From NCBI GenBank assembly GCA_009785015.1, contig WQXD01000054.1, positions 1 to 16,131 of the forward strand: DNA of 16,131 bases. Direction: 5' to 3'. The DNA comes from Oscillospiraceae bacterium. Lineage in GTDB: Bacteria > Bacillota_A > Clostridia > Oscillospirales > WRJC01. Below, piece by piece: positions 1 to 6,815 of the stretch. The translations under genes were made by a program, and so were the position numbers. The notes beneath the pieces were generated by a model. The model did no database searches and was not told where the DNA came from. It saw only the letters and a list, made by a program, of their open reading frames with translations. Position 1 is the stretch's first letter. Every line of letters starts with the position of its first letter.

Positions 1-1191
1 GCCTTCTTCTGTGTAATGGGGGCCTGCGTCAGCGGGGTTCTTGTCCGGGAATCCCCAGTCTGTCTTGACATCGGGGGCGGTAAACATCTTGTCTATTATG
101 TCGACGCTGAAGTTGCGCTTATATGCGGAACGGTACTCGTCCTCTGCAAGTTCATATACAGATACTTTTGCGCCTACTTCCAGGTCTACAAACGCCAGCC
201 ACTCACCGTGCTTGAGCTCGATGGTCTTTTCCACAGCTGATGTAAATGTATAATAACCGTCTTGATTGGTGCGGGAATCATATACCACTGCGTCATTCGA
301 TCCGTCATTTTTCATGATATATGCCTTGTAGGTACCCACTATCTGAGTTCCGTCGTCGTGTACTGCGAGTTCGGGTGTCGTCACTTTCACCTCGAATTTG
401 AATGGGTGGTTTTCGTTCTTTATGTTGCTCGTTATGATCTTTTTGATTGTCAGCGCGCTGTAATTCGGGTCATCTCCGCCTTCACCGCCGCCGGTGGTTT
501 TCCAGTACCTGTTCGTGAACACCAAATTGGAATGGCCGCCGCTTATTCCGTCTCCGCCGGGCCCGTCCGGATCCGGGTTGAGTTTTCCGTTTTCAATTTC
601 GGTATCTTCGTACCATTCGTCGAGTTCATCTTCGATAATTACGCCGTTGACGTATTTTACGTAGTGTGTCTTCGCGGTCTCGTCATACTCCACATAGATG
701 TCGATATAATACTTAGCCGTCGAGTACGTCAGGTGTTCTTTGTCGCTGAGTACTAAACTGTCGACTTTGCCTTGGGTTTCTGTCACTTCATACCTGTAGA
801 CGCCCGCCGGTCCTTGGGAAAAATCTCCCCCTTTGATAAAGTCATCCGAGCTCTTCGCCTCGTAGGTGCTGCCACCTTTGATTTCCTGAGTAATACCGGT
901 CTTGTCGGAGAAGTCTACCGTAACTTCTTTGATACCGGGCATATCTGCTGTTTTGGTTGCGTCGCCGTCGATGTCGACTTCTTTGAATGTGAATTCAAAC
1001 TTATAGTCCGGGATATTGGTTCCGTTGGGCATTCTCAGAATCTTGGTGATCGCCGCTTGTGCCGGATGTTGAGAGTCTGTGCCCGAGCTGTAGTCCGCCG
1101 CTATGACCGGGAATACGATGCTGGCGCATATTAAGAGTACCGCTATGATAGCCGCCATGGTTTTGTGGATCGCTTTTGTTGTTGTGTTCAT
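1..1191 (-). CDS. Secreted pilin-like protein with tandem isopeptide (Spy0128/FctA-type) domains, C-terminus beyond window
   Basis: Partial gene: 397 codons are visible and the reading frame is still open at the left edge. Residues 1-31 form a signal peptide (basic MNTTTKAIHK, then a hydrophobic run ending FPVIA). Residues about 46-230 look like one Ig-like pilin domain. It has a Lys in the first strand (AITK, K50), a Glu in YRYEVTE (E135) and an Asn in LVFTNRYW (N227), the Lys/Glu/Asn pattern of intramolecular isopeptide bonds in Gram-positive pilins. A Gly/Pro/Asp-rich linker (201-243) leads to a second domain starting LTIKK (K250) with candidate Glu E347 in VSVYELAE; its Asn partner would lie beyond the edge. 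The ATG follows AGGAGG (1201-1206) by 9 nt. The upstream genes encode two signal-peptidase-family proteins and a transglutaminase-like protein, which fits a surface-fibre locus. Whether a sortase motif (LPXTG) follows cannot be seen. The family call is from recognised motifs; the exact isopeptide residues are inferred. Confidence 0.85.
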   Translation of the reverse strand, partial: MNTTTKAIHKTMAAIIAVLLICASIVFPVIAADYSSGTDSQHPAQAAITKILRMPNGTNIPDYKFEFTFKEVDIDGDATKTADMPGIKEVTVDFSDKTGITQEIKGGSTYEAKSSDDFIKGGDFSQGPAGVYRYEVTETQGKVDSLVLSDKEHLTYSTAKYYIDIYVEYDETAKTHYVKYVNGVIIEDELDEWYEDTEIENGKLNPDPDGPGGDGISGGHSNLVFTNRYWKTTGGGEGGDDPNYSALTIKKIITSNIKNENHPFKFEVKVTTPELAVHDDGTQIVGTYKAYIMKNDGSNDAVVYDSRTNQDGYYTFTSAVEKTIELKHGEWLAFVDLEVGAKVSVYELAEDEYRSAYKRNFSVDIIDKMFTAPDVKTDWGFPDKNPADAGPHYTEEG

Positions 1192-1332
1192 TTAAATGAA
1201 CCTCCTTAAAAATTTTAATATTGGGTTTTTGTTTTATATATATTCACGGGTCAAACAGTTGATACCGCCGCTGTTTTGGGCCCATGTCCATATCTTTTTA
1301 CCAAAGGACTGCGATTGCTTTCGATTCGATTA
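1192..1332 (-). other. About 140-nt 5' leader of the pilin gene
   Basis: If transcription starts about 7 nt after the -10 box at 1340-1345, the pilin mRNA has a leader of roughly 140 nt. It holds one perfect 6-bp inverted repeat (AAACAG/CTGTTT, about 1253-1278) and ends with the AGGAGG site at 1201-1206. I recognise no riboswitch class in it, and no ORF with a ribosome-binding site. Confidence 0.35.
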
Positions 1333-1382
1333 TGATTATATTTTATCATAATTTTTCATCACGCGCTACACCCTATCGGGTA
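1333..1382 (-). promoter_or_regulatory. Promoter of the pilin gene with 19-nt upstream element
   Basis: Read on the minus strand: TACCCGATAGGGTGTAGCG (1382-1364), 18 nt, then TAAAATATA (1345-1337), with TGATAAAAT forming an extended -10. The -35 position (GTAGCG) is a poor sigma-A match, so an activator probably helps. The same element at the same spacing precedes the transglutaminase gene at 3570-3525. The ACCC-N4-GGGT core is a dyad. It lies just downstream of the signal-peptidase-like gene, giving the pilin its own transcript. Confidence 0.7.
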
Positions 1383-1393
1383 CTTTTTGTGCA

Positions 1394-1993
1394 TTATATT
1401 CCGCGCCGCCGGATCACGGCCATCACTTTTCCCAGGGTGTCTTCGATTGTCACGCAGCCGTATATCCGGCTGTCTTCGGCCCCGCCCCTTCTGTCTCCCA
1501 GCACGAAAATCTTTCCTTCCGGGACAATCAGCGGAAAACTTACGCCGTCGGCATAGCGCTCGGTTTTCTCATAGATCTCCGTTTCCTGCTGCGGCGCCCC
1601 GTTGATTATGAGCCCCTCTTCGGTGATATCCACCGTGTCGCCCGCAGTGGCGACCACGCGCCTCACCTGCTGCCGTCCGTCGATTTCCAGCACGATCGTG
1701 TCGCGCGGCAGGTATCCGGCCTTGGTGTAACGGTGAAAGATCACCAAGTCGCCGTCCTTGAGCGCCGGATCCATATAGGGATCCTGATACCTCACGAACC
1801 CGAACATAAAAGTGAACAGGATAATTCCGATCAGCAGAATCGACGCGATTTTCAAAATCAAAAAAAGTAAATCATTCCATAGGGACGTGCCGCGCGCTTT
1901 TCTTTCCGTCAAACTATTGGGTCCCGTATTCCGCGTTTTCCCGATTTTTCCATTCATGAATTCCCTGTTGAGTTCCTGTATACTTTTTAACAT
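1394..1993 (-). CDS. SipA-like signal-peptidase-fold protein lacking the catalytic Ser and Lys
   Basis: A 199-residue protein with the layout of type I signal peptidases (S26): cytoplasmic N-terminus, one membrane segment (about 40-62), then the extracytoplasmic boxes. Box B reads QDPYMDPALKDGD, so Tyr73 stands where the nucleophilic Ser of SMxPTL should be. Box D reads QQVRRVVATAGD, so Arg111 replaces the general-base Lys of VKRxxGxxGD. Box E (GDRRGGAEDSR, 166-176) is intact. Known parallel: SipA of Streptococcus pyogenes pilus loci keeps the fold without the dyad and is needed for pilus polymerisation. A similar chaperone or assembly role here is inference. A start at 2038 is possible in this frame, but the AAGGGG site at 2001-2006 sits 7 nt from the ATG at 1993, and that start gives an N-terminus (MLKSIQELNREF) matching the neighbouring peptidase. 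The gene overlaps the upstream sipW-type gene by 80 nt, suggesting translational coupling. Confidence 0.85.
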   Translation of the reverse strand: MLKSIQELNREFMNGKIGKTRNTGPNSLTERKARGTSLWNDLLFLILKIASILLIGIILFTFMFGFVRYQDPYMDPALKDGDLVIFHRYTKAGYLPRDTIVLEIDGRQQVRRVVATAGDTVDITEEGLIINGAPQQETEIYEKTERYADGVSFPLIVPEGKIFVLGDRRGGAEDSRIYGCVTIEDTLGKVMAVIRRRGI

Positions 1994-2600
1994 AACCATT
2001 CCCCTTCTTTTTTCGTTTTTGCGCGGCGTGGACCGCAAGATAAATAACGATACACAGGCCGAACATCACGTATACGATATGGATATTTTTCCCCAGATAG
2101 GATAACGCGGCCCCCATGGCGGGGAGAGTGAGTATCACTTTGCCGATTATGTCCCCTTCGCGTATGATGTCCTTGTCGGGCTCCGCGTTGTTTGTGCCTT
2201 TTGTCCGGAACCCGAGGCTCCCGCTGTTTTGGTAATCCTCATATATTTTTTCGATTTTGTGGGTCACCGAGGGTCCCCAGCCGCGCATGTAGGTTATATT
2301 ATCCCCCACTTTGAGTTTGTCCGGCGCCGTACTTCTCACTAAAATCAACGAATCCTGCGGGATCTCATCCTGCATGCTGGGGCTCAGCACTGAAAAAAAG
2401 GAATATCCCATAAATATTTTCGGAGTTTCGCTTTTCGCATTCGCAGATGCCAAAACCAAAGCTGCCGCCGCCGCTAAGCAAAACATTACGCATGCCGTGA
2501 CCGACAGTACGCCGGGTTTCTTTTTTTTTGCCGCGGTTATGCGGAAAGTTTTTTCGGTTATGAATTCCAGGTTCAGTTCCTCCAATGATTTGATGCTCAC
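1914..2600 (-). CDS. sipW: SipW-type (S26B) signal peptidase
   Basis: A 228-residue signal peptidase of the archaeal/ER-like branch. The catalytic Ser is in VLSPSM (S75), the usual Lys is replaced by His in VTHKIEKI (H114), and the acidic residue lies in TKGTNNAEPD (D142). A membrane segment lies at about 31-52 and a second at about 174-192, followed by a basic stretch (QKRKKKG). Family knowledge: SipW-type enzymes process a small set of secreted matrix or fibre proteins (for example TasA and TapA in Bacillus). Here the likely clients are the pilin and the transglutaminase-like protein (inference). The start is GTG at 2600, preceded by AAGGAAGG. The N-terminus MSIKSLEELNLEF resembles that of the next gene. 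The C-terminal tail of about 35 polar residues overlaps the downstream start by 80 nt; a late frameshift there cannot be excluded by eye. Confidence 0.88.
   Translation of the reverse strand: MSIKSLEELNLEFITEKTFRITAAKKKKPGVLSVTACVMFCLAAAAALVLASANAKSETPKIFMGYSFFSVLSPSMQDEIPQDSLILVRSTAPDKLKVGDNITYMRGWGPSVTHKIEKIYEDYQNSGSLGFRTKGTNNAEPDKDIIREGDIIGKVILTLPAMGAALSYLGKNIHIVYVMFGLCIVIYLAVHAAQKRKKKGNGYVKKYTGTQQGIHEWKNRENAEYGTQ
2001..2006 (-). promoter_or_regulatory. Ribosome-binding site that sets the start at 1993
   Basis: AAGGGG on the minus strand, 7 nt before ATG 1993-1991. It favours this start over the in-frame ATGs at 1999 and 2038, and lies inside the coding region of the upstream gene. Confidence 0.55.
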
Positions 2601-2621
2601 GGGCGCCCTTCCTTTCTTTTA

Positions 2622-2650
2622 TTCTTTTATCCTTTTATCCTTTTATCTTT
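2622..2650 (-). repeat. Short 8-bp tandem repeat before the sipW-type gene
   Basis: Plus-strand units CCTTTTAT at 2631-2638 and 2639-2646, flanked by a near copy TTCTTTTAT (2622-2630) and a partial copy. On the coding strand this gives repeated ATAAAAGG purine-rich blocks in the 55-nt gap between the transglutaminase stop and the GTG start. Unit-number change would alter gene spacing and possibly translation. Confidence 0.6.
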
Positions 2651-2655
2651 GAAAT

Positions 2656-3495
2656 TCAACTTCTGTTTTTATCTTTATCGCCGGGGGTCATGGGGTGGGA
2701 ATTCCGGAATTCGTCGGTCAGATATTCGTCGTCGGGAATGAACTCCTTTCCATGCTCCTGTTTTAAGTACGCGGAGAGATCCGGATTGCCGGAAGCGAGC
2801 GGCGTCGGGTCGAGTGTGTACCACAGGTTGTCTAATTTTACCAATAACCGGATATGGACCACGCCTGTTTTCGCGAGTTTTCCGTGTACCGTATGGGACT
2901 GTATGCCCATTTCGTCCAACAGGAGCTGGGTTGCCATGGTCAGTCCGAGGCATGTCCCCGTCTTTTTTGTCATGGTGTAATAGGCGTTCATGTTTGCCAG
3001 CGTTTCGTCATAGCGCCAGTTGGCCGAGATATGCGTTTTCACCATGCCTATTTTTTCGCGGTCGGACAAATTCTTCAGATCCCATTTTTCGATGACCCCT
3101 GAGGCCAATTTGCGGGCTGCCGCATCCTGCGGCTGGGTTATGCGGTAAGTCAGTTTGTACTCAAATATCACGTGCTCGCTTTTGATCGTCTTTTTGACGG
3201 TTCCTCCCTTGTGGTTCCACCGGTTATATCCGTTGTCCTGCCGCAGGATCCGGCGCAAAAGTTCGTTTGCGGTCATATCCGCTTCAGCCAAGCTTCTCGG
3301 CACGGCGACGCTGATGTATTCCTCCCTTTGCGCCACGAGCTGCAAAATATATTCCGACAATTCTTCTGAGGTTTCGCAGAATTTAATCTGTATTTGCGCC
3401 GGTTTTGCCGGTTTCGCCGCTACGGGCAGTGTAACGGATAATATCAGGGTCAGTATGGTTATCAAAAAAGCTGCGGTTTTGTTTGGTTGTTTCAT
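2656..3495 (-). CDS. Secreted transglutaminase-like (papain-fold) protein
   Basis: A 279-residue protein with a signal peptide (residues 1-27, KTAAFLITILTLILSVTLPVAA). The C-terminal half is a transglutaminase-like domain: Cys182 in KTGTCLGLTMATQLLLDEMG, His214 in GVVHIRLL, and Asp229 in WYTLDPTPL form the expected Cys-His-Asp triad. The N-terminal half (about 35-135) resembles the segment that precedes such domains in Clostridia and has no motif I recognise. The enzyme could cross-link, or cleave, proteins outside the membrane; the reaction cannot be told from sequence. It is the first gene of the fibre operon, 55 nt upstream of the sipW-type gene. The ATG follows AGGAGG (3503-3508) by 7 nt. 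Its promoter carries the 19-nt element shared with the pilin gene, so its product probably acts with or on the pilin (inference). Confidence 0.85.
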   Translation of the reverse strand: MKQPNKTAAFLITILTLILSVTLPVAAKPAKPAQIQIKFCETSEELSEYILQLVAQREEYISVAVPRSLAEADMTANELLRRILRQDNGYNRWNHKGGTVKKTIKSEHVIFEYKLTYRITQPQDAAARKLASGVIEKWDLKNLSDREKIGMVKTHISANWRYDETLANMNAYYTMTKKTGTCLGLTMATQLLLDEMGIQSHTVHGKLAKTGVVHIRLLVKLDNLWYTLDPTPLASGNPDLSAYLKQEHGKEFIPDDEYLTDEFRNSHPMTPGDKDKNRS

Positions 3496-3520
3496 CGGGG
3501 CGCCTCCTTACGAATTTTTA

Positions 3521-3570
3521 TATCTATATTTTACCCGTTTGAAATTTTTTCCGCTACACCCGATAGGGTA
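3521..3570 (-). promoter_or_regulatory. Promoter of the transglutaminase-sipW-sipA-like operon with 19-nt upstream element
   Basis: Minus strand: TACCCTATCGGGTGTAGCG (3570-3552), 18 nt, then TAAAATATA (3533-3525). The -35 hexamer (GTAGCG) is far from TTGACA, so activation is expected. It differs from the pilin element only in the centre of the ACCC-N4-GGGT dyad, where TATC and GATA are reverse complements of each other. It lies just downstream of the LuxR-family gene's terminator. Confidence 0.72.
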
Positions 3571-3582
3571 AATTTTTCCACA

Positions 3583-3616
3583 TAAAAAGCCCCCCAATTT
3601 ACACAATCGGGGGGGT
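3583..3616 (-). terminator. Rho-independent terminator of the luxR-type operon
   Basis: Minus strand: CCCCCC followed by GATT, a 5-nt loop GTGTA, AATT and GGGGGG, then CTTTTT. The stem is about 10 bp with one G-U pair. It sits about 50 nt after the stop codon of the LuxR-family regulator and insulates the fibre promoter from read-through. Confidence 0.88.
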
Positions 3617-3667
3617 TTGCCGGGCGCGCCTGACTTTTTCGTTATATATCCGTCAAACTACCGCGCG

Positions 3668-6259
3668 TCATTCGATCAATTTTTTTTCCAGCGCGATCCG
3701 GATGGCGTCCACGCTGGTGTTGGCGTCCAATTTTAAATATATGGATTGAAGTACCTTTTTGACGGTGTTTATCGACAAATAGCGGTGCGCCGCTATTTCA
3801 TCGCGGGAAAGGCCGTGATACAAATCATTTAAAACCTCCAGCTCCCGGTTTGAAAGCGAAAACAAAACGCTGTCCTTGGTGTTTTTTTCCCTTCTGAACG
3901 AGGCCGCCACGAAAGCCGCTTTTTTTGCGTAAATGGAGGCTTTTCGGTCGATTGTTTTGAGCCACGGGCCGGGTATGCCGAAATTCGCCTGTTTCAGGGC
4001 GGCAACGGCCAGCGGGTGCAGATTTTTTCCGAGCTCCACAAAAGGCATTTCAAGTTCGCCTTCAAACGAAAGGCTGTACGCTCTTTCAAAATCTTTTAAA
4101 GCCCCCGAAAGATCGCCGGTTTTGGCCCGCACCACAGCCGAGAGCAGCGAGAGCGTCAATTCACCCAGCAAAAAACGCTCGTTTGGTTCCCTGGGATAGG
4201 AATTGGACAAAACCACAAGCGCCTGATTGTATTTATCCAAGGCGATGTAATTTTTTACGCTGACGATCAGTTCCCCCGCGGGGATATGGACTTCGGTGGG
4301 CGCTTCCCTTTCGTCTGTGAGCAGCTGCGGCGAAGCCATCTGGGGGATTCCGATTTGGATATAGAAAAAGCCCGTGAATAAATCATAGAGCAGCTGGCGG
4401 TTCCAAAAATCCGGATTATTCAGATGGTCGGCCATTTGGGTCAGTATTTTTTTAGCCAGCGCGCCGTCCCCTTCGCATACGGCGATCCGAAGCATGTAAC
4501 CGGCGGCCATCATTTCCACGTTGTATTGTTTTTTTTCGCGGGCTTTTAAAATCGCCGTATGGGCATGGTTTCGCGCGGTATCGGTTTGGTTTCTGAAAAA
4601 GGCGAGCTCGCAGGACAACAAATCGTCGTAACCGTAATACCTGTAATCGTTGGTTTCCGCGATGTGCATGACGGTTTGCTTCACCATTTCATGAAAACGG
4701 CCGATTTCCGGCAGATCCGCCTTTTCACCGAGCAGGCAGGCAAATGAACGGAGGTCGGGAACGGCGAAGGAACCGGATATTTTCAGCGGCGGGATATGCG
4801 AGTTTTTTAAATGCGCGGCCGCTTTTTTTAAATATTCCTCCACATTGTATTCGCATGTCGACGTACATGTGTGAATATTGATGTATATCAGGCTTGTATA
4901 GGCGCTGTAAATGAGGTTTACCGAAATTGGTTTGTCCGAATTTTCCCACTTTTGTATGACGTCGTAATTCAGCTTTTTCGCTTCCTCGAATCTGCCCACT
5001 CCCATGAGCAGAAGGGGCATAAACAAGTATTTCAGCAGCAAGACGCTGACATCGCTTTGGTCTTCGCCGTCCAAATTCAGGCCTTCCAGAATACTCACAA
5101 AATATTCGCATGTGTCATGGGGCAGTTTAAACGGGAAGGATAAAAATTTTTCCACCATTTTCCCGAAATCCTTGAGTTTCGCATAGTAATAAACGGCGTC
5201 CAAACTGAAGTTGTTTTGAGAGCACCAGTCCGCCGCCCGCCGGTATGTGTCCTGTATTTCATCGTCGGACAAAATAAAATGCTTGTTTTGCAAAAATTCC
5301 CAATACAGCGGATGCACCCTGTACTCGCCGGTAAAACTGTCAAACCATACAAATGCCGCCAGCTCGGGCGTTTCATGCAAAAACGCGGCGTCATCGATAA
5401 ATTTCGGCGATATCATGGTCGGCCGGTCCGATACCAGCGACAATTTTACCATTGTTTTTTTCGTGTCTTCGGGAAAATCGTCAAAGGCTTCGGTTTCCAT
5501 CAGTTTGAAAATGTTGTGCTTCATGGCCTCAAGGGCAAAATCAAGGCTTGAAGACGATTTTTTTAAAATCAGGGAAAGAAACAAAACCGCCAGCACCCAG
5601 CCTTTGGTGGCTTCGCTGATCTGCGGGAGATTCTTCGCGGGGAAGACGATGTCGCGCCCTCTCAAAAAATCCGAGATTTCATCGCTTGTAAAACGCAGGT
5701 CGTCTTCGGTTATCACATTGACCTGGCCCTTGGCAAACAAAGAAACCACATTTATTTCAGGTTCTTTTCTGGAGATGATGATCAGGCATGTGCCGGGTAT
5801 ATCCACATAGGCGAAACGTTCCGCGAAAGTCAGCGCCTGTTCGGAATTGATCAAATGGAAATCATCCAGCACGATAAATGTTTTTTTTGAGCGGTGCTCC
5901 ATTTCTTTGAGGATCACGGCGAACTGCTTAAAGCGCGCCGACGTCTCCGGGAAGCCGAATTCGCGCAGCCTGCCGGCCAGATTCGGATGATCATGGGAAA
6001 TATTGTGCGTGAGGTTCTCCCAATAACGCGATCCGATATTGTCGTTTTCGGTGAGCTGCAGCCATCTGACGAAACAATGTTCCTGGGTTTCGATATAATG
6101 CCGCACTGCCTGGGTTTTTCCGTAACCGGTCCCCGCAAGCACATAAACCAGCTGGCCGCGGGCGGCCCGGTCGATCAATTTATCCACCCGGGGCCGCGGC
6201 ATATGGCGCAAGTTAAAAAGCGGACCGCTTGAATCAAGTTTATCAAAATTATCGACCAT
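3668..6259 (-). CDS. MalT-like (LAL) LuxR-family transcriptional activator with NTPase domain
   Basis: An 863-residue one-component regulator. The N-terminal NTPase has Walker A AGTGYGKT (42-49) and Walker B KTFIVLDDFHL (126-136). The middle (about 330-790) is helical and TPR-like. The C-terminus (800-863) is a LuxR/NarL helix-turn-helix with SNRELEVLNDLYHGLSRDEI and LSINTVKKVLQSIYLKL. In this family (MalT, LAL regulators) ATP and an inducer drive oligomerisation on DNA, usually to activate genes, often nearby. The inducer is unknown. The ATG at 6259 follows a GAGGAG-like site by about 8 nt. The gene is third in an operon after the unknown protein and the nitroreductase (29-nt gap) and ends in a strong terminator. 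The promoter of the fibre operon starts immediately downstream and carries a dyad element repeated at the pilin promoter, which makes this regulator the prime candidate to bind it (inference). Confidence 0.92.
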   Translation of the reverse strand: MVDNFDKLDSSGPLFNLRHMPRPRVDKLIDRAARGQLVYVLAGTGYGKTQAVRHYIETQEHCFVRWLQLTENDNIGSRYWENLTHNISHDHPNLAGRLREFGFPETSARFKQFAVILKEMEHRSKKTFIVLDDFHLINSEQALTFAERFAYVDIPGTCLIIISRKEPEINVVSLFAKGQVNVITEDDLRFTSDEISDFLRGRDIVFPAKNLPQISEATKGWVLAVLFLSLILKKSSSSLDFALEAMKHNIFKLMETEAFDDFPEDTKKTMVKLSLVSDRPTMISPKFIDDAAFLHETPELAAFVWFDSFTGEYRVHPLYWEFLQNKHFILSDDEIQDTYRRAADWCSQNNFSLDAVYYYAKLKDFGKMVEKFLSFPFKLPHDTCEYFVSILEGLNLDGEDQSDVSVLLLKYLFMPLLLMGVGRFEEAKKLNYDVIQKWENSDKPISVNLIYSAYTSLIYINIHTCTSTCEYNVEEYLKKAAAHLKNSHIPPLKISGSFAVPDLRSFACLLGEKADLPEIGRFHEMVKQTVMHIAETNDYRYYGYDDLLSCELAFFRNQTDTARNHAHTAILKAREKKQYNVEMMAAGYMLRIAVCEGDGALAKKILTQMADHLNNPDFWNRQLLYDLFTGFFYIQIGIPQMASPQLLTDEREAPTEVHIPAGELIVSVKNYIALDKYNQALVVLSNSYPREPNERFLLGELTLSLLSAVVRAKTGDLSGALKDFERAYSLSFEGELEMPFVELGKNLHPLAVAALKQANFGIPGPWLKTIDRKASIYAKKAAFVAASFRREKNTKDSVLFSLSNRELEVLNDLYHGLSRDEIAAHRYLSINTVKKVLQSIYLKLDANTSVDAIRIALEKKLIE

Positions 6260-6288
6260 GTTTCACTCTCCTCGCCGCCGCGCCGCTT

Positions 6289-6795
6289 TCAAATATACGT
6301 CACTTTGCTCTCGTCATACCGCCCGCGGGGGGCCGGCGCTTCATCCGGTACGCCGACGGCTATTATGTTGAAGGGCAGTTTTTTCGTGCCGAGTATTTTT
6401 TGTATCTCGGCGATCCTGTCCTCTTTCGGGTAAACTCCGCACCAGCACGCGCCAAGTCCCAGCTCAACCGCGGCAAGCAGTATGTTCTCCGTCGCCGCCC
6501 CGCAGTCCTGCGGGAAATAGCCGTTTGCTATATCTTTTTGAACATCGGGCAGCGCGCATATGACAATGGCGAGCGACGCCGTTTCAAGCATACCCGTGTA
6601 GGGGTGTGTCTTTCGTATCAGGTCCAATTTTTCGCGGTCTTTGACCACGATGAATTCCCACGGGCGGGTGTTGCACGCCGACGGCGCCAGCATTGCCGCC
6701 TCGAGCAGGAGCTTGAGCTGCTGCCCGTCCACTTTTTCGCCGGGCTTGAATCTGCGGATGCTTCTCCTGTTGCGTATGGCTTCGATTACCGTCAT
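6289..6795 (-). CDS. Small single-domain nitroreductase-family FMN protein
   Basis: A 168-residue nitroreductase-fold protein. The FMN-binding N-terminus reads AIRNRRSIRRF (6-16). The conserved APSACNTRPWEF block is at about 37-48, and GLGACWCGVYP lies in the C-terminal half. Such proteins reduce nitro, quinone or other acceptors with NAD(P)H and FMN; the real substrate is unknown. In-frame ATGs exist up to 6813, but GGAGGG (6803-6808) lies 7 nt before ATG 6795, so that start is used. It is 20 nt downstream of the unknown-function gene and 29 nt upstream of the LuxR-type gene, inside one operon. A role in sensing redox state for the regulator is possible but unsupported. Confidence 0.88.
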   Translation of the reverse strand: MTVIEAIRNRRSIRRFKPGEKVDGQQLKLLLEAAMLAPSACNTRPWEFIVVKDREKLDLIRKTHPYTGMLETASLAIVICALPDVQKDIANGYFPQDCGAATENILLAAVELGLGACWCGVYPKEDRIAEIQKILGTKKLPFNIIAVGVPDEAPAPRGRYDESKVTYI

Positions 6796-6802
6796 TTTTA
6801 AT

Positions 6803-6808
6803 CCCTCC
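6803..6808 (-). promoter_or_regulatory. Ribosome-binding site that sets the nitroreductase start at 6795
   Basis: GGAGGG on the minus strand, 7 nt before ATG 6795-6793. The upstream in-frame ATGs at 6813 and 6810 have no such site. Confidence 0.6.
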
Positions 6809-6815
6809 ATCATTA

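Noticed and set aside
262..756. Long plus-strand open frame opposite the pilin gene
   Set aside because: The minus-strand frame has a signal peptide, a good ribosome-binding site and pilin motifs. The plus-strand frame has none of these, and its composition is that of an antisense shadow.
1192..1333. Riboswitch in the pilin leader, for example a cyclic-di-GMP type
   Set aside because: No match to riboswitch cores that I know; only one short inverted repeat is present.
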